NCBI GenBank assembly: GCA_949316235.1
Contig: OX438747.1
Span: 31,340,101 to 31,404,100 of the forward strand
From: Oegoconia quadripuncta
Lineage: Eukaryota; Arthropoda; Insecta; Lepidoptera; Autostichidae
Direction of reading: 5' to 3'
DNA length: 64,000 nucleotides
Shown in pieces: positions 62,243 through 64,000 of this stretch. Each line of letters starts with the position of its first letter. The stretch's first letter is position 1. The position numbers and the translations under genes were made by a program. Under the pieces are notes generated by a model that saw only the letters and a list, made by a program, of their open reading frames with translations, searched no databases and was not told where the DNA came from.

Positions 62243-62661
62243 GGTCCTTACCTATGAAATTGGCGTTTTGTATGAAGAATTTCATTAAGACTTCTTCATA
62301 CAAACATTTTTGATTTTTTTTTGAGAATGGCAAATCCAAATTTAGCTAAAGTTTGTGTGTATTATCGGATAACATTGAGTCAAGTATAGGTAGCGTTAAT
62401 TTTTAAAAGTAACCGCTTTATAAAAGTTTCAGCGAATATGAGAAAATGATTATGGGAAGCACACGAAAAGAGCTCTGTTCAAATTTTTTTTATATGTGAT
62501 TTAGCCCAGAAATTAAAGATTATTTCATATGAAACCTTGAAATAATATTCCATTTTCCAAATAAACAACAAATTTGGATATAGCTTTGAAAATCGCAGAA
62601 ATTGGTACATATTATGTATGATTGACGAAGAAAAAAAACTCCAATTTCATATGTAAAGACC
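62243..62661. mobile_element. MITE-2, full length
   Basis: GGTCCTTACCTATGAAATTGG to CCAATTTCATATGTAAAGACC, with TTA to the left. Interior as at 58934 with small indels. Confidence 0.83.
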
Positions 62662-63132
62662 AAATATTACGTACTCAATTATACGGCTTTGATTTCAAAC
62701 TTCGACAAACCTGTATAGATAAAATAATAAATAAATACAGTTAAAGAGTAGAAATATTTAATGGCCACACCCCATGAAATCGTGCCACTGTGCAGACATA
62801 ACGCAGACTCACTAATTGACCGCCCCTCAGTAATTTTTCCCTCGTTTTTGACCAGATGTCGGCAGGGTGGGGTGGCGCGAGGATCTGCACAGTGTGTGGA
62901 CGAGGCCATAATTTATTTAGTCTGCTAGCCAACAGAGTTGTGGGTCCATAGCTAACGATTGACCATCTCTTACAGGATCACAAATGTTTTCAATAATTCT
63001 ATATTTGTTCTACCGAAATAGATAGAAATATATATATATATATAGTATATGTATATTCATGTAATTAGAAGTTAAAAATTTAGAAATCCCCCGACAAAAC
63101 AGGAGATTATGACATCCAGATAAACCAAACCA

Positions 63133-63164
<32 letters not shown>

Positions 63165-63549
63165 ACAACGGCACACAAACTAGAATAAAACATAGTTATA
63201 AGAAATTTATATTTGGCTCATGTATTCTTTTTTCTACTGAATAGTCGTGGAAATCTATAAAGGCTTTCGCATTGTAAAAATACTCTGAAATATGTAAGCA
63301 ATACTTGTTAAGATTAAGCTGTTGATTTCCCTAATAAAAATAAATAAATAAATCTTCGAGACGGCTCAACCGATTTTCATCAAACATGGCTAAAACGTTT
63401 ATTACACTATCTTATATGTAGGAAATCTAATTAGGAAATAATCTCTATCGCATATTTCACGGGGAGTGTTCTGAAGAACTGTTCGAGCTAATACCCGCTG
63501 CTCAATTTAACCGATACACTTCTCGCCGAAAATTAAATTTCCATCCACA
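62662..63549. other. AT-rich DNA with a (CA)n and a (TA)n
   Basis: 62780-62930 is GC-richer (CCACCCCACCCTGCCGACAT on -) with overlapping open frames of 63-76 codons but no splice or start evidence. (TA)n lies at 63028-63046 and (CA)n at 63132-63163. Confidence 0.4.
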
Positions 63550-63812
63550 TCACCTGGATGAGTGAAAGTCTACCACTGTACGTTTTTCAAGAAACTTCTT
63601 ACCACGTACGACCACCCTGTGGAACGGACTTCCGGCAGCGGTGTTCCCGAACGAGTACGACATTGAAACCTTCAAGAAACGAGCCTACACCTTCCTCAAA
63701 GGCCGGCAACGCATCTGTGACCCTTTTGGTGTTGCGGGTGTCCATGGGCGGCGGTGATTACTTTCCATCAGGTGACCCGCATGCTCGTTTGCCGCTCTCT
63801 CATATAAAAAAA
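63550..63812 (+). mobile_element. LINE-F 3' end
   Basis: CTACCACTGTACGTTTTTCAAG, then the [14 protein letters not shown] coding region, GGGCGGCGGTGA and a poly-A run. Almost identical to 54090-54350. Confidence 0.83.
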
Positions 63813-63869
63813 AAATAGGAATACTCTAATTAAGAAATAGCTATATATATAAATAGCTATTTAGAAGCT

Positions 63870-63990
63870 AGGTAAAAAAAAACTACCTGTGCCAATAACC
63901 TCTATTTCACGTACCTGTAATATGCCCTATTTCTTCCCTCACGGTAAAAGAACTCATCCGGTATATTATACTACTGCCGTGAATTTTTCA
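63870..63990. mobile_element. Element E end, third copy
   Basis: AAAACTACCTGTGCCAATAACC, ATATGCCCTATTTCTTCCC and AAAAGAACTCATCCGGTATA match 20080-20160. The rest may lie outside the window. Confidence 0.55.
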
Positions 63991-64000
63991 CGTATCCAAA

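Noticed and set aside
62679..62932. Two overlapping - strand frames of 63-76 codons
   Set aside because: Both are open in the same GC-richer 150 bp without motif or context; chance is the simplest explanation.

Overview
This is nuclear DNA of an insect, almost certainly a butterfly or moth. It is AT-rich and gene-poor, its genes carry GT-AG introns, and it is packed with tRNA-derived SINEs, short 5'-truncated non-LTR retrotransposons with pentanucleotide or poly-A tails, palindromic MITEs and a broken mariner. There are no operons, ribosome binding sites, CRISPR arrays or true tRNA genes. Family labels used here (SINE-1, LINE-G, MITE-2 and so on) are local names based only on similarity between copies inside this window.

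Host genes. (1) The last two exons of a GNL1-like GTPase gene lie on + at 2992-3089 and 5379-5635; the rest of that gene lies to the left. (2) A possible last exon of an unidentified - strand gene is at 6581-6700. (3) A tandem pair of secreted carboxylesterase genes lies on -, at 13994-17675 and 24482-29819. Each has three exons with identical splice phases, an intact Ser-Glu-His triad, a signal peptide and a TATA box about 55 bp before the ATG. A decayed third copy consisting only of the last exon and part of its intron lies between them (22336-22494). (4) A Cys-rich first or early exon of an unidentified + strand gene is at 38690-39280, with a good splice donor.

Everything else is mobile or repetitive DNA. 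From left to right: a reverse transcriptase element inside a SINE (1-2605), a SINE with an inverted 5' end (2613-2950), an 856-bp transposon with 268-bp inverted arms (11881-12736), an LTR with a tRNA-Trp primer binding site (19538-19807), a Harbinger-like MITE family with stacked insertions (22655, 23963, 33683), a 125-bp tandem array (30375-30945), scrambled LINE 3' ends (35330-36760), a dead mariner (52646-53883), two different R1-like LINE remnants inserted at the same site of one SINE (57000-58880), a 697-bp near-perfect palindrome (59350-60046) and a 107-bp tandem array (61341-61764).

The strongest candidate for something undescribed is 57000-58880. Two clearly different R1-clade LINE 3' ends sit in tandem in a tRNA-derived SINE, each bounded by the same 14-bp target sequence of that SINE. 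This suggests a lineage of target-specific LINEs whose target is a SINE.
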